The translations under genes were made by a program, and so were the position numbers. The notes beneath the pieces were generated by a model, which did no database searches, was not told the DNA's origin, and saw only the letters and a list, made by a program, of their open reading frames with translations. DNA of 64,000 nt from Entrophospora sp. SA101. Taxonomy: Eukaryota > Glomeromycota > Glomeromycetes > Entrophosporales > Entrophosporaceae. Shown piece by piece: positions 24,989 through 37,444 of this stretch. Position 1 is the first letter of the stretch; each line of letters begins with the position of its first letter. The stretch is from the NCBI GenBank assembly GCA_958430865.1, contig CAUDNR010001347.1:31364-95363 (forward strand), read 5' to 3'.

Positions 24989-26284
24989 CACTACCTGGAC
25001 AAAAGTATAGGGACACCTGCAGATCATCACAAATAATTGAATAAAGTGACATGACAAAAACTAAAAATTTTACTATCCCAATCACACTTGCTTATTAAGT
25101 AAAAATTAATCTTCATATCAAATACTATAATATACTGAAGTTTTACCGCATACAATTAAACCATTGTTGTTTTACAAACTTTAAAAGATAAACAATAAAA
25201 TTCCAGAATTTTTTTAAAAATCTTTAACTCAAAAATTGACCACATTAGCAAGTTCTAATGACCTTTGTGATATAAGTAAAAAATGTTTCTCATGTTTAAA
25301 TCTAGTTACTTCTAAAATTTCAGAGCATTTGGTAGATTAATTAACGAGAGAAAAAATAAAACGTAAAAAAATTCACAAAACAATTCAACCTCAAACTGCT
25401 CACTAATTTGAAACATAAAAGACATCAAAAAATATATGAAACTACTTTAAATTAATTGTATTTTATTAAAAAAAAATCAATATCTTGTCGGGTTTCCTCC
25501 ACTTTTTAAAACAGCATCAACTCTTTGTGGCATATTATCTATTAATTTATTAATTTTTTCTGGATTAGTATTAAACCACTCCTCTTTCAATAAATCAAAT
25601 AATTCAATCTTATTTTTTGATTTATAATTTTTTAATCTAAGTCTTCTTTTTAAATCCTGCCAAAAATTTTCAATAGGGTTGAGGTCTGGGCTTTGAGCAG
25701 GCCAGGGGAGAACCATGACATTATTATTTTCTTTCCATATGTTTGCAGCAGCTGCTTTATGACATGGTGCATTATCTTCTTGAAAGATAAATACACCATC
25801 ACCATGATTACACCGATCTTCTGCACTTAATTCGTCAATAAAAGGTAATAAATTTGCTGCAAGAAGGTTATTATAATTACTTGCATTTAATTTACCTTCA
25901 ACTAATACTAACGGACCCATTTTTCTTCTTGTAAAACAACCCCAAACCATGATTCCATCAGATTGTTTTACTGTTGGACTTAAATGTTCTTTTTTATATC
26001 TTTCTCCTGGCATTCTCCAAACCCAATCATTTGAATCGTTTTGAAATAGTAAGAACCTACTTTCATCACTGAATATAATTTTATCCCATTCATTTCCCCA
26101 ATTTTTTCTTGCATGACACCAAAATAATCTTTTTTTCCTATTTATTTCAGAAATTAATGGCTTCTTTACAGCCTTTCTACCATAAATATTTTTAGTGTGT
26201 AAAGTTCGCCTCACAGTCTTTTCACTTGCTATAATGTTTAATTCTTCAAGTTGTTTGGATAATTGATTGGCAGTTGTATATTAA
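24989..26284 (-). mobile_element. 5'-truncated Tc1-like DNA transposon
   Basis: The end at 24989 reads CACTACCTGGACAAAAGTAT then AGGGACACC, the classic Tc1-type terminal sequence, preceded by TA (24987-24988). The interior carries a transposase on the minus strand. Coding sequence stops abruptly near 26284 and no matching inverted terminal repeat was found on the right before the assembly gap, so the transposase 5' end is lost. Confidence 0.8.
25477..26284 (-). pseudogene. Tc1 transposase, N-terminally truncated
   Basis: DDE transposase of the Tc1/mariner superfamily. The catalytic triad is visible: Asp in KIIFSDESRF, Asp in FIFQEDNAPCH, and Glu in SPDLNPIENFW, 34 residues after the second Asp (DD34E). 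WVWRMPGERY and the terminal GGNPTRY are also family landmarks. Readable sequence extends upstream of the ATG at 26214 as TANQLSKQLEELNIIASEKT, the end of the helix-turn-helix region, to about 26284, then stops; the first DNA-binding helices and start codon are absent. The remaining frame of about 270 codons has no stop or shift, so loss of the 5' end is recent relative to other relics here. Confidence 0.88.
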
Positions 26285-26412
26285 TATCTAGAACATCATT
26301 ATTAACTTAATTCATAATATTATCAGCATTTAAATTTTTTTTTAGTACTGTTTATATCATCATCCAATTCATTCATATCTTCACTACTGTTGATTTCATC
26401 TATATTTATTAC

Positions 26413-26496
26413 AGTCTGGGATTTTACCATAATCGGTATGTGAGATGATCTTACCATATGCAGTCTGGAATTACCATATCGGTATTNNNNNNNNNN
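26413..26496. other. Assembly gap preceded by a short near-tandem duplication
   Basis: Ten Ns occupy 26487-26496. Two similar stretches, CAGTCTGGGATTTTACCATA (26413) and CAGTCTGGAATTACCATATC (26461), each followed by GGTAT, lie directly before it, suggesting a collapsed or misassembled local repeat. Confidence 0.8.
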
Positions 26497-26672
26497 AAAA
26501 AGATGATCCATTATTAAATGGATTTGATGATGATGATGATGATGATATGAATAATGATGACGATGATGTGCCATTAAATCTTCCTGATGGTATTATAGTT
26601 ATACCTGAAAATTCTCCTAAAGAAGTGGAAGAATTTAAACAATTTCTAAATTCGAGCTCTATGACTACATAA
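26497..26672 (+). CDS. C-terminal end of an acidic protein, 5' part lost at gap
   Basis: An open frame runs out of the Ns and ends at TAA (26670-26672), encoding an Asp-rich stretch (FDDDDDDDMNNDDDD), then VPLNLPDGIIVIPENSP and KEVEEFKQFLNSSS. The segment after the Asp run has ordinary codon variety and is not a repeat, so it may be the last exon of a real gene. Family not recognised. Confidence 0.3.
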
Positions 26673-27756
26673 AAAAAAGTAAACAAAGAACAATTCATCA
26701 TTATAAAATAAAAAATATGGTTTATTGTGTCTTTTTAAATGAATGAAAAACTTTATTGTTTTTGTTTGTAGTAGCACTTAATCTTGTTGTCTTTAGCTCA
26801 GTATTAATTTTACTCTGTAAATGATTGCTTGCTTTCCCGGCATTCGAAGATAAACAATAGCATTGTTTTTGAGGGAAATATTAAAAATATTCTTTCCTAT
26901 GTGATTATCAAGCCTTAGCATTTTAAATATTGGTAATAATTGCACCACTCCTGAAAATTATTGAACACAATATTCATTCAAGGAAGATTTTTGAAAAAAT
27001 TCAGAACTTTAAATCATTTTGTTAAATCATACATTTATATAGCATTTAATTCATTCTTTTACAGAAATCAAGTTAAACTGACCTCCGCACTTATAGGCTA
27101 TATGCATTGATTCAAAGGGGGATAAGGCAAACAATGTGTTCTGATATTTGCATTTGGGCTCTTTGTCTTTTGAAGCACCTTGTGTGAGGAATTCATTCCA
27201 AGTTGAATATGGATAATGAAAGCATAGCTACACAAGTATGGAAAGAATAGTTCTTATATACCTAATACCCAAGTACAACATATATAATTGGATTCATTCC
27301 ATCTTTTGGAATTGATTTTTAAGGACTTAAACCGTCATGGGTGATGATGCACTAACAGAGGATTTGAAACCAAAAAAAGCTTCTGTCAAAGTTGGCAGAA
27401 ATTACAACTTGCAATTGTATACAATAGTTAAGTGAAAATTTTTGCCTGAGATCCCAAATTCTATAAACAAGTCACCCTCATAGGAATTCAAAAATAAAAC
27501 AGGGTATAATATTTCCAGAAAAAATTTTGAAAAATCAATTAATAAACAAAAGAAAAAAGTTTGCTTATATCAATTCAGTAAATTTGATATATAACAATAA
27601 TAATTGTTCCTCCAAATAAATTGATAAATTATAATTTATTTATATATGTTATTTATATTACAATAAAGTAAAAGGATTCTACTTATTATTGTTAATAGAT
27701 TAAATTTTAAAATATGGCTTACCTATATACATATGTATTTCATAAATTTTTATCTA
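26673..27756. other. Gene-poor spacer
   Basis: No supported coding frame, RNA gene or element. Confidence 0.4.
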
Positions 27757-29465
27757 TTATTTGTTATCAGTTTGACCCCATAATCCTTTGCCAGCCTTAC
27801 GTTGTTCTTCAGCCATTCTTTTAAACATTTCAATAGTATCTCTTTCTTTTGCTTAGTAGTCAATAGCCTTTTCTTTTAGACTTTCCGCTTTTCAGCTTTA
27901 TACTCTTGTTTTTTTTTTCTTACATTTCTTTTGATCGATTATGAGAGGTAAGTCTAATTTATTTTTTTCAAAAATTTATGATTAATTAAATACGTGCACA
28001 TCATATCATACACACATGCCTGTCCTAATTCCAACTTTACCTTGCTTGAAAATCATCACCGCCATCAATTAAATCATCATCATTTAATTCAACATTCGGA
28101 CTTGTTTCTCTTCTATAGTATGCATTTTTGACTTTTTTCTTTTCAATCATTGCTTTTCTACCTATATATTATATATAATTATATATAATTTGTAAAAGTA
28201 TATACAATAAAATATAAATATATATATATATATAAATAATACTACCTGTAGGTTTGGTAACAAACAATTCATCCAAAACAATATTATGAGTTTTTCTAAA
28301 CTCTCTTTGTTCCTTTTTTTTCTAAAAAACATTCATAATGTTCTTTATCCTCTTCATCCATTCCTGAAAATCTCAATAAGAATTAAAACATTCATACATA
28401 ATTTTTTAATTAGTTTATTATGAGAATAAAAAAGAATATTTAAAGTCTGACAAATACACCTTCTTCATAAGATCTTTTAGTTGTTGGAGGTGGCATTGTT
28501 GGGCCTAAGAAAAAATATTTATATTAATAACAATAATGAGAAATCCTAATCCATTAAATATATCTAATTTGTGAACGTTATTATTATAGAAGGTCTTGAC
28601 TCATCATTACCCCTATTAATACCATGAATATTACTCCTGTTATTTGTTGACCCTCATTTGTACTTTAGTAACAAACTTTGCCTATCTACAGAGTTTTCAA
28701 TAACATCAAGCTCATCCCGGTTTGCATTAATATTCCATTTATATCTAGTACCTTCTGAATTAGTTAATTGTAAAGAACGCATTCCTTCATAATAAAAATA
28801 TTATTTATAAACTTTATACAAGTGTATATACTAACTGTCTAATTTAACTTTATTCACAAATTTTTAAAAGTATCAATGAGCTTCTTCAGTTTTCATTTCA
28901 TCAAAAAATTTATCTTTATATTCTCTCAGCCAAAGATGAAATTCTGTTGATTTTGAATAATAATCATCTTCTGATATATCTAAATAATGATAGCATGAGT
29001 CTTTGTGTATGAATTAATAGACTTTTTTGCTATTAATCAAATCTTGTTTTAATAAATTAAACTATATATTAACTATTATTATAATACATCTAAATCCTTT
29101 TGGATATTTGATATCCTCATTTGAATCATTATCAGTATGTCATTGTCGTTTATGACTTTTTTCTTGTGATGTTTTTTTATATGGCTATCTTCATTTTTTT
29201 TTTTTATTATGACGTCTTTTGGTCTTGGTGAAGACATTTTATTAATATTAATAATATAACAAAATATAAAATCCCCATAAAACTAGTTTTGTGACATTTG
29301 ATTTTCATACTTACCTGGCGCGGTACTGCCATGACCAAGAAGGTGGCGGTACGGATTATGACTATTGGCATTGCACAGCGCCTGGTGACTACTACTCCGA
29401 ATATTCTGATGGGTATCTCGGGCGCGTAATTTTTTGTAGTTGGAGTGGTAGTGGTACGCCGCAAT
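27757..29465 (-). pseudogene. Decayed Lys/Arg-rich nuclear-type protein gene
   Basis: A multi-exon gene is readable in pieces on the minus strand: a His/Lys-rich start (29240-29090); SEDDYYSKSTEFHLWLREYK then FFDEMKTEEAH; LQLTNSEGTRYKWNINANRD; PPPTTKRSYEEG; REFRKTHNIVLDELFVTKPT; KKKVKNAYYRRETSPNVELN; and FKRMAEEQRKAGKGLWGQTD. Plausible introns separate them, but the frame is broken repeatedly: stops after EEAH, after YF, after LLLKYK and before AKERDTIE, plus shifts in A-runs (about 28320). The fragments look like one conserved eukaryotic family that I cannot name with confidence. An upstream segment (29314-29465) with a strong GTAAGT donor and Arg/His/Ser-rich frame may be its first exon, itself shifted relative to its ATG. 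Confidence 0.6.
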
Positions 29466-31877
29466 TGCTCATTTTTTTATTTTAAAAGAAAGCGAGTGAA
29501 GGGATAGTTAAGGATAGGATCCATGTACACACAAATTGATGTAAATTATGTCTAATTCGAGCAACGAAAATAAATATAAATGAAGAATATTAATCAAAAG
29601 AAAAAAATCCGAATTGAAAAAAAACATTCTTCCATTTTTTTTATCTATGCAAATTTTTTAATGTACAATCATATCTTTACAGCATCTTTTGATATCATCT
29701 ACATGCTTCATCAAGACTGTCTCTTCCGCCGAAAATGTGATGAGTGGAAGCGTTATATATAAATCAAGCTTAACCACATTCAGAGAAAGGGGGCTTTACC
29801 GATTATAAAATAGCGACTTCAAGGAAGGCACATTAGTTTATTTTGTATACGAGAGAACAACATAGAATATATACGTAATAATAATTGATGATTTTTAAAA
29901 GTCTCGCAAAAAATGCTCAAGATGGAAAACTCCTCGAGGTGGTTTTTTCCAGATTTCCCTCATCCAAACAATTATCATTGATGACGATGATAATGACAGC
30001 TCCATCGTAAATAATTTGGTGTTTGTGCTGCTCACTTACCCACTGCGACGTCCAATTTGAATGATATAACAAATGAAAAATAATTAGAAATTACGTAATA
30101 TCTAACAATTAGCAACGAATAAAAATATCAATAAAATTCAATTAGATTGGTAACGAATAAAACATTGATGGTGTATAATAATAAAAGAAAATTTATAAGA
30201 CATTAATTATATCGACGTAGGGTTTCTTCTATTCGTATAAAACGAATAAAACGAATAAAACGAATAATAATGTTTCAAATAAAACAAATAAGAATTTGCA
30301 TTACGAATAGAAACTCTGCATTTGTGGCATTTTCTCGTCACTTTTAGCTTCTCGCTTGTAAACTTGTTAATTGTTATACAATGTACACGTTCAATAAAGA
30401 ATGAATAAAAATTGTAATCGTTAACAATTTATAAATTATGAAAAAGTGTAACAATTTGTTCGACGATGATGTTTAGATTATAAAAGAGGACTTGTATTTC
30501 ACAATAATTAAAACAAAGAGTGTATTTTGAAAAGTGATTCTTTAGATGTTGCATGTAATATGAACTGTTGTTATTTCAGCAATTTCCCATTAATCAAAAG
30601 AATTTTGTCAATTCCGTTTAATTCAAGCATTGTCACCATTTCAATGTAAATACACTACAAATGGCAGGGAATCAACGATGATGAAGTATATATTCCCAAA
30701 AAAAAAACACAAAAATGTAAAGTAAACGAAGACATAAACAAAGAACAACAAAAAAAAACCAAGTAAATATTTACCATTTATCTGCTCTATTTTTTTTTTA
30801 GAAATAATATATTTTTCTAAATGTCTAGAACGTCCTTGTCTAACTTGTAAGTGACCGATCATCCACGTTCTCAAGCAGTCGTTGTAAATTTCAAAAACGG
30901 TGTGCAAATCTGTTCAAAAAAAAGACACAAAATACAAACAATGCACAGTCAAAACTGGACTAGAAGGATTCCTTAAAGATAAATACCTTTAACCTACAAT
31001 CCAAAATGCTGTTGAAAGAAGAGCTCGAGTTGTTTTTGAAGGCTCTTGGTAGGTTAATCAAACAGCACTTTATCACGTATCACGTATCCTTGGTGATCAA
31101 TTTCCTTTCAACGCAAGCGAAGGTGCTTTCAAGTATGTGCAGCAATGTTTCCAAGCTGTAACTACATACCAAAATACCCCTAACGCCGCCAAATAACCCA
31201 CCATAAATAACATTCGACACACAATATCGATTTCAAAGAATGAGTTGGACAAATAAAAAATCATTAGGGAGACTTCTCGCACAACCGATATGTTACAAAT
31301 TGTCAGAACCACAAACAACCAATCTCAGTAATCGACTTAAAAAATGGATAAAGCATAAATTATTCAAGATTCAGCAATTTCTTTTACCAAAAAAAAACAC
31401 ATCGACTCCATCATAAATCATTTCATCACCAACTTGAAAAATCGAGATCCCCCTTCCCTCCCTTTAAAGATTATTGACAAACTCTCTAAATCACATTAGC
31501 AATACCTTCTTCACATTCACTCGAAAGTGCAACAGACGTTGTCCTAAAATCAAGCTCTTGATGATGCATCCGTAAAAAGCATCTTTGTGAAAAAAATACC
31601 TCCAAGAAATTGAAAACTACCAAACAATTGTTTGATAAGAAGTTGAACTGAACCCTGATTCTTCATTTAATAAATGGCAACAGAAATTCGCGAGATCAAA
31701 TGCGTAATTCCAATTAGAGGCTGCATCGGGTTGGGTCCCATGTTTTAACCCGACCCGAACCTGAAAGTCGGATTTAGGTTGGTTTGGTCTTAATATTAAC
31801 AATATATAAAATATATCCAAATTTGTAAGAGATCTGTGACTTTGTCACGTGAATATTTATTAATAATCAGTTTAGAT
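29466..31877. other. Gene-poor region
   Basis: No gene supported. Includes an AACGAATAAAACGAATAAAA tandem at about 30238-30270 and a short GC-richer patch at about 31727-31790. Scattered ORFs of 60-90 codons show no features. Confidence 0.4.
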
Positions 31878-32077
31878 ATGGGCGTCTAAACTAAATTATT
31901 TAGACAATGTCTAAAATATAGATTAATTTAGACATTTAGACGATTGAGACCATGATTGTCTAAAATGGACTTTGTTATATTAAGCAAATCATTATTATTT
32001 ATATTAATTTAGACATTTAGACATTTTTTGTCTTATTTTTGACTTTAGACAAACCCAAAAACAATTTAGACGCCCAT
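31878..32077. mobile_element. Small inverted-repeat element with GGGCGTCTAAA termini
   Basis: The left end ATGGGCGTCTAAA is mirrored at the right end (TTTAGACGCCCAT). Internal copies of TTTAGACATTTAGAC repeat in both halves. About 200 bp, no ORF, no clear target duplication, so classification is open. Confidence 0.55.
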
Positions 32078-34292
32078 CTATAGTTGCCGAAATTTCAAAC
32101 AATTATAACTTTTTTTTACATTATTTTTCATGTCTAGAAAGATTGCAAAAATAGGGAGTTTTTGGTAAAATGGCCCATATTTAGTAAAGCATGAGTAAAG
32201 CATGAGATTTGTGATGTCTTTAAATGATTGGCACTATATAATATAAGAAAATACATTCATTCGTTTAAAATGTTAACATTATCATTACAATAATCTTCTA
32301 TTCTTGTTTGTATTTGTTCTCGAGAATTTTATAAAGAAATTTCACTTTTTAATCTTTTGACATAGTCCGCATTAAAAAATATTAATAAAAAAATATGAAA
32401 ACAATGTTGGAATTAACCCGCATACAATCTCACAATATTATTATTATTTATAATTATATAACTGTCTATTTACACACTTATTTTAGATTAATTAACATAC
32501 GTTATTATACATTAATAACATCACCATCATATGTTATTATATATAATAATAATAATAGTAACACATTATTTATTAATCGTGCATTATTACGCGCAATCTA
32601 TAAAAATAATAGCCAAAAGAGCAAAGATCATCGTTTCCTATCAAGATAAAATTTATATTAAAAAATAAATGTAGATTTTATTCATTTATCTAACCACCTC
32701 TAACACCATTGTTACCGTAACCCTACCTCTAGCTTCACCACTATCTTTGCCTCTACTATTATCGTTTCCTCTACCACGACCTGCTTTGTTTATGGAAGTT
32801 CCATTGATACATGATCAATATTAGAATGGTTTTCAACCTTTTTATTACCTTCAAGACTACTGATTTCTTTGGGTGAATAAAAATTAAAATCATTATTATC
32901 CATTAATTATTATTGCTGTTGTCAATATCATACTAGAATCAAACTTCCATCTGATCATGTATTGCTCAAACTTCGTCCTATTTTTAAAAACCTAGTATTG
33001 TAGAATGAGTAAACAATAAATGCATATTCTGCACAATGAATATATATCTTTTAATCATATTACTTACATAATCTTCATCACCTAATAAAACTTGGGAACC
33101 CCAACATCTACTGTCGCTAATGTCTATGAATATGGTTCTTACTTCTCTTGTGTCCATTTTATCTTGAACGTCGCTGGCGTCGTTTGTGATGGAAAATCAA
33201 AGATCAACAAACAAAAAAGACCTTTGATGTTCGTGCAAGATGGTAATGCTAGAACAGTAGCAGAATTGGGCGATGTAAATAACACGTGAGCCCAATCAAG
33301 CAACTCCACCATGAACTTTCTAAACACTGCACATTGATGAGTTCCGAAATCTTCGGTCTGTTCCTTGTGTGATGGGTGGTTGATATGCGTCAAGATTTTG
33401 ATCTATCAGAGTCTGCATATCAGTCTATCTACATTGGAATTGAGATGTGGATGCTGCCATGTAATATTAGGAACTTTTTACACATTACTTGCAATATCCG
33501 TTTATAAGGGAACTTTCCTGGGTTAGGATTCACCTCTGATGTCATTTTAATTGTGGCAGGGTATGCACAGTGATTATGGCTTACAATTAGCTATAGGGAC
33601 TAGATCTTCAGCCCGATTTTAATATTTATATATTAGTATGGTAACACTTGTTATAGTAATAATAATAATATTAATATGGTAAAATTAGTTAATATGATAT
33701 TCCATATTAATAATAATTGATTAATCAAATGTATACTAATCGTACCACGCCAGGATAAAATGACCAATTCTTCAAACTGTCAAGAATTTATAATAAAAAA
33801 ATCTTTGTAAAAAATATTTATCATTACTCTATTCTCTTTTTTTTTTTTTTTGTAAATTTGGTGAAATATTTTCTTTAGTATTAGAAATTCCTTTATTTTA
33901 GTAGTTAAAAACTCAGTTTGCGTGTCAAATATTTCTTTTAAGACTGAATTAGTAAGGTAACCTTTTCATTTGAAATAAGCTTTCTAATTTTGTGAATAAT
34001 GTTTCATTGCAAATAAGCTTTCTAATTTTACGAAAATGCTTCATTACAAATCTTTTTAATTCTTACCATTAGACTTTTTTATAATTATTGCTATTGTTAT
34101 TTATTACTATATACCATTTATTATTATTTGAAGGTGAGAATTGAAAATTATAATCACATATTTAGAAATAAAAAAATTTAAAATAAAAAATGATTAATAA
34201 ATATTTATAATCTAACTTGTTTATTTGAAAATCTTTTTTATTTAATTACCATTAATTAACAGTAAGTGCATTCGCAGACACACTGTTTTACG
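32078..34292. other. Gene-poor region upstream of TCP11
   Basis: A/T-rich with no supported gene. Open frames on both strands at about 33090-33400 in a slightly GC-richer patch have no recognisable motif; they may be a gene relic. Confidence 0.4.
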
Positions 34293-37200
34293 ATGCATAA
34301 AACTGACTCTGGTTTTTATGTTATTGATGTTTTGCCTCTTCATCATGCAAGCAAGAGACCATTTCATCTTGAAAGAAGAATGAAATCTAAAAAATCTAAT
34401 TCTTCACACGTTCATTGTCACGATCGTAATCACAATAATAACATTAACAACAACAAATTGTTTCATTATTCAACAGAGGAAGCTCAACTTAAAAAAGCAG
34501 CCTTGCTTGAACAAAGACGTCTTAAATTGGCTCGTCAGTTTTTACATGTGAAAAATGTTCTCGTTAAACAACATCAACGAGCTCTTCATGATTCCTCAGC
34601 TAAACGCTCCCACATTCAAGAAACTTTGAAAATGGCTGAAAAAAACAGAAATACCATTCTCCAACGTTTAGTAGAACAATGTGCTCAAGAAGTTGCCAGG
34701 TGCAAAGAAGTTGCTCGTCAACAACAACTCAAGAATCAAGAAGAAATTGATAGACGTCGCGCTGATATGGAACGTCGACAACGTGCTACTGCTGCTCGTC
34801 GTGCTAGACTTCTCACGGTTCCTAAATCACGTCTACTCTCTAGTGATGATACTAGTCCACCCACTCGTGAAGAAGCTGCATCGATCATTCAAAATGCTTG
34901 GCGCTATCATAAACTCATCAGGATTATTGAAACTTATCGTAGCTTTGATATTTCACTTCATACCACTGAAAACATGACTTTTCATAACACTGTCCAATTA
35001 TTACAAAAACCTGCTGTTATTCAAACCACTAGTAAATTCCTGCAGAGAGTCACCAAAGTTTCTCGAATGACCATGGGAACTGGTAAATATAAAAATCCTG
35101 CAAAAGTTTTCCTAAGTGCCTACATGATTGTATCACATACAAAAGAAATCCTCATTGATATTGGATACTATGAGAGAGTATGTACAATTGAGATAATTTT
35201 GTCCTTGAAAAATATATATGCATACCTACATACTTACACCTATGCATTTGTTTTTTTTTAGACTCTTTTGAAATCAACTAAAGTTATGGTGAATTCATTA
35301 GAAAAATGGCTCAATTCCTTTAGTAATGACAAGCATAATAAAATACATTACAACGGGCTTCTTAATTTCCTTTCAGCATGGGACACTTACTACAAAGATT
35401 TTAATCTATGGAAATCAAAAGATTCTGAAAAACTAGCCAACAATTTGATTGCGCATTATATGGAATTAGAAAAACTATGGAACACAGTCAAGAACCAAGC
35501 CAATGCCGAAACTGAATGGAAAAACAATATTATTTATCAACAAGAAGAGATTAGAAGAAAGATTAAAAATTTAGGTGGTGATGAAGCAACTGCTAAGTTG
35601 GAAAGAACACTTAAACGTTTAAAAGAAAATTCACAAAGTGGTGCTAGTAATAATAGTGATACCGATACTTCTGATTCTGTGAATGGTATGACCACTGATC
35701 AAGAAAGTGATGAACAAGATGATGACGACAATAAATTGGGTGCACCTCCAAGACAACCATTTGTTCCACCTAATCTGCAAGCTAAGGTATCTAAAAAATC
35801 ATTTTCCTCGGGAACTAAGTCAAGGTCTGTCACTACCTCATCACCATCATCATCATCATCGAAATCTAATATTAATGCAGAACTTCAACACCTTATTGAA
35901 AGTTATGAGATACCAACTGATGCAGGAGGATTGACAAATGAGCAACTTATTCACGAAATTATTATTGATCCTGAATTTGAGTTGAAACCATCAAAGTTGT
36001 CCGGATTGGAAGAACGTGTTCATAAAATGGCTAAAAAGGCTTATTTTGATTCTATAAAAGAAGATTTTGAAAAGGGTAAATTTGATCGGTGTATGCCTAA
36101 TCTTTTAAATGATATTAAACAGGTAAAATTTATTTCCTTAAAATTGGCATTATCATGTTGTGAAACTTCAAGATATATATTGATTTTTTTTTTAAACGAA
36201 TCGTAATAATAATTTACAACAGAGACTTGTTGAATTGATGCCGCCTAATTCACCAATGTATTCATCTGTAAATGAAGTACTTGATATTGAATTGATTACT
36301 CAGCAGAGTAAAGCAGGTGTATATAATATACGTAATTGTATTATGTTTATTACTAATATGATGTTACAAATCTGCGCACCAGTTCGTGATGAACAAATTC
36401 AATCACTCCAAAACATGACCGAGCTTTCAGAAATTTTCCAAAGACTGTTAGAAATCCTAGATTTGATGAGGCTGGACCTCGCAAATTACCGTCTGAAAGC
36501 ACATAGACCTTATCTGAAAGAACATGCTGTTGATTATGAAAGACGTAAATTTGAACAGGCTCTAGAGTCGAATCGGTTGAGTCTTGAGCGAACAAAAATT
36601 TGGCTACAACCAACCATCGATTCACTTCTTCGTACAGTGGCTGAGCGCAATCCTGAAAATGTCTTGTTGCCAAATCAACGTAATCATGGTATCAAGTTTG
36701 CTCAAGTATATGACGAAGCTCTGGTCTCGTATATTTTCCAGCAAGCATTAATTGAAAAAAATAATTGTCCTGAAACTTTCTTGTTGGATACAGAAAGACT
36801 TTGGGGTTTCCAAAATGAAGGTCAAGCAATCACCATTGTAGCCGTATTGCTTATGTTGACTAAGAACATTGCCATCGGTTCCTCTGCAAATTCAATTAGC
36901 GAAGGGGAACTTGAGACATTGAAAAATAATCTTTTTGTATTATTGATGGATCGTGACATAAAAATGGACAATTTGACAACTGAAATTTTGTCACATTTCC
37001 CATCGAACATTTCATCTGAAACCCAATCACTTGTCAAATCCATGGTTTCCAAAACTCTCTCCCAGTCGGATAAAGTCTTTTCGCTTCTTTCGCGTAGGAT
37101 CCAAAGTATAATCAAGCAACATCTTCAAACGGGACAATTTCCGAAAAAGGAAACTTTATCTCAATATGGCGTTCTTCCTGTTGCTAAAGAATTGGAACAA

Positions 37201-37444
37201 CTCAGGTTTGTAACTTGTATTAATACATTTAATGACGATATACATATGATGATGTTTAATGATGGTAATTGCGAATGTTATTTATTTTATCCGTTTATTT
37301 AGTCGAAAGATCTTCATATTGGCGCTTTATAATCGAGAAGTTTATGCTAATTGGTATGATAAAGTCATTCGAGAACGATTGGATAAAGTTAGGAAAGAAA
37401 ATCCATCAAGAAAAGGGAAAATTGCATCAAAAAACAAACAATAA
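34293..37444 (+). CDS. T-complex protein 11 family (Sok1-like)
   Basis: TCP11-family protein; the yeast member Sok1 is a suppressor of cAMP-dependent kinase loss. Four exons, 34293-35177, 35262-36122, 36223-37205 and 37303-37444, join in frame to 956 residues. The start is the first ATG of the frame at 34293; an upstream exon cannot be excluded because the open frame reaches an AG. The N-terminal half is basic coiled coil (EEAQLKKAALLEQRRLKLAR) with an IQ-type calmodulin-binding motif EEAASIIQNAWRYHK (about 200). An Asp/Ser-rich linker precedes the TCP11 core, whose hallmark is LKAHRPYLKEHAVDYERRKF, followed by LSLERTKIWLQPTID. The end ALYNREVYANWYDKVIRERL is also family-like. Confidence 0.85.

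Noticed and set aside
29207..29485. Overlapping ORFs on both strands in a GC-richer patch
   Set aside because: Neither has a family signature; better explained as a broken first exon of the adjacent pseudogene, so not called as separate genes.
32395..32649. 84-codon plus ORF rich in Ile/Tyr/Asn
   Set aside because: Composition of random A/T-rich DNA, no context.
34266..34292. Earlier start for the TCP11 gene
   Set aside because: The frame opens with GTG, not ATG; the first in-frame ATG is at 34293, though an upstream exon remains possible.
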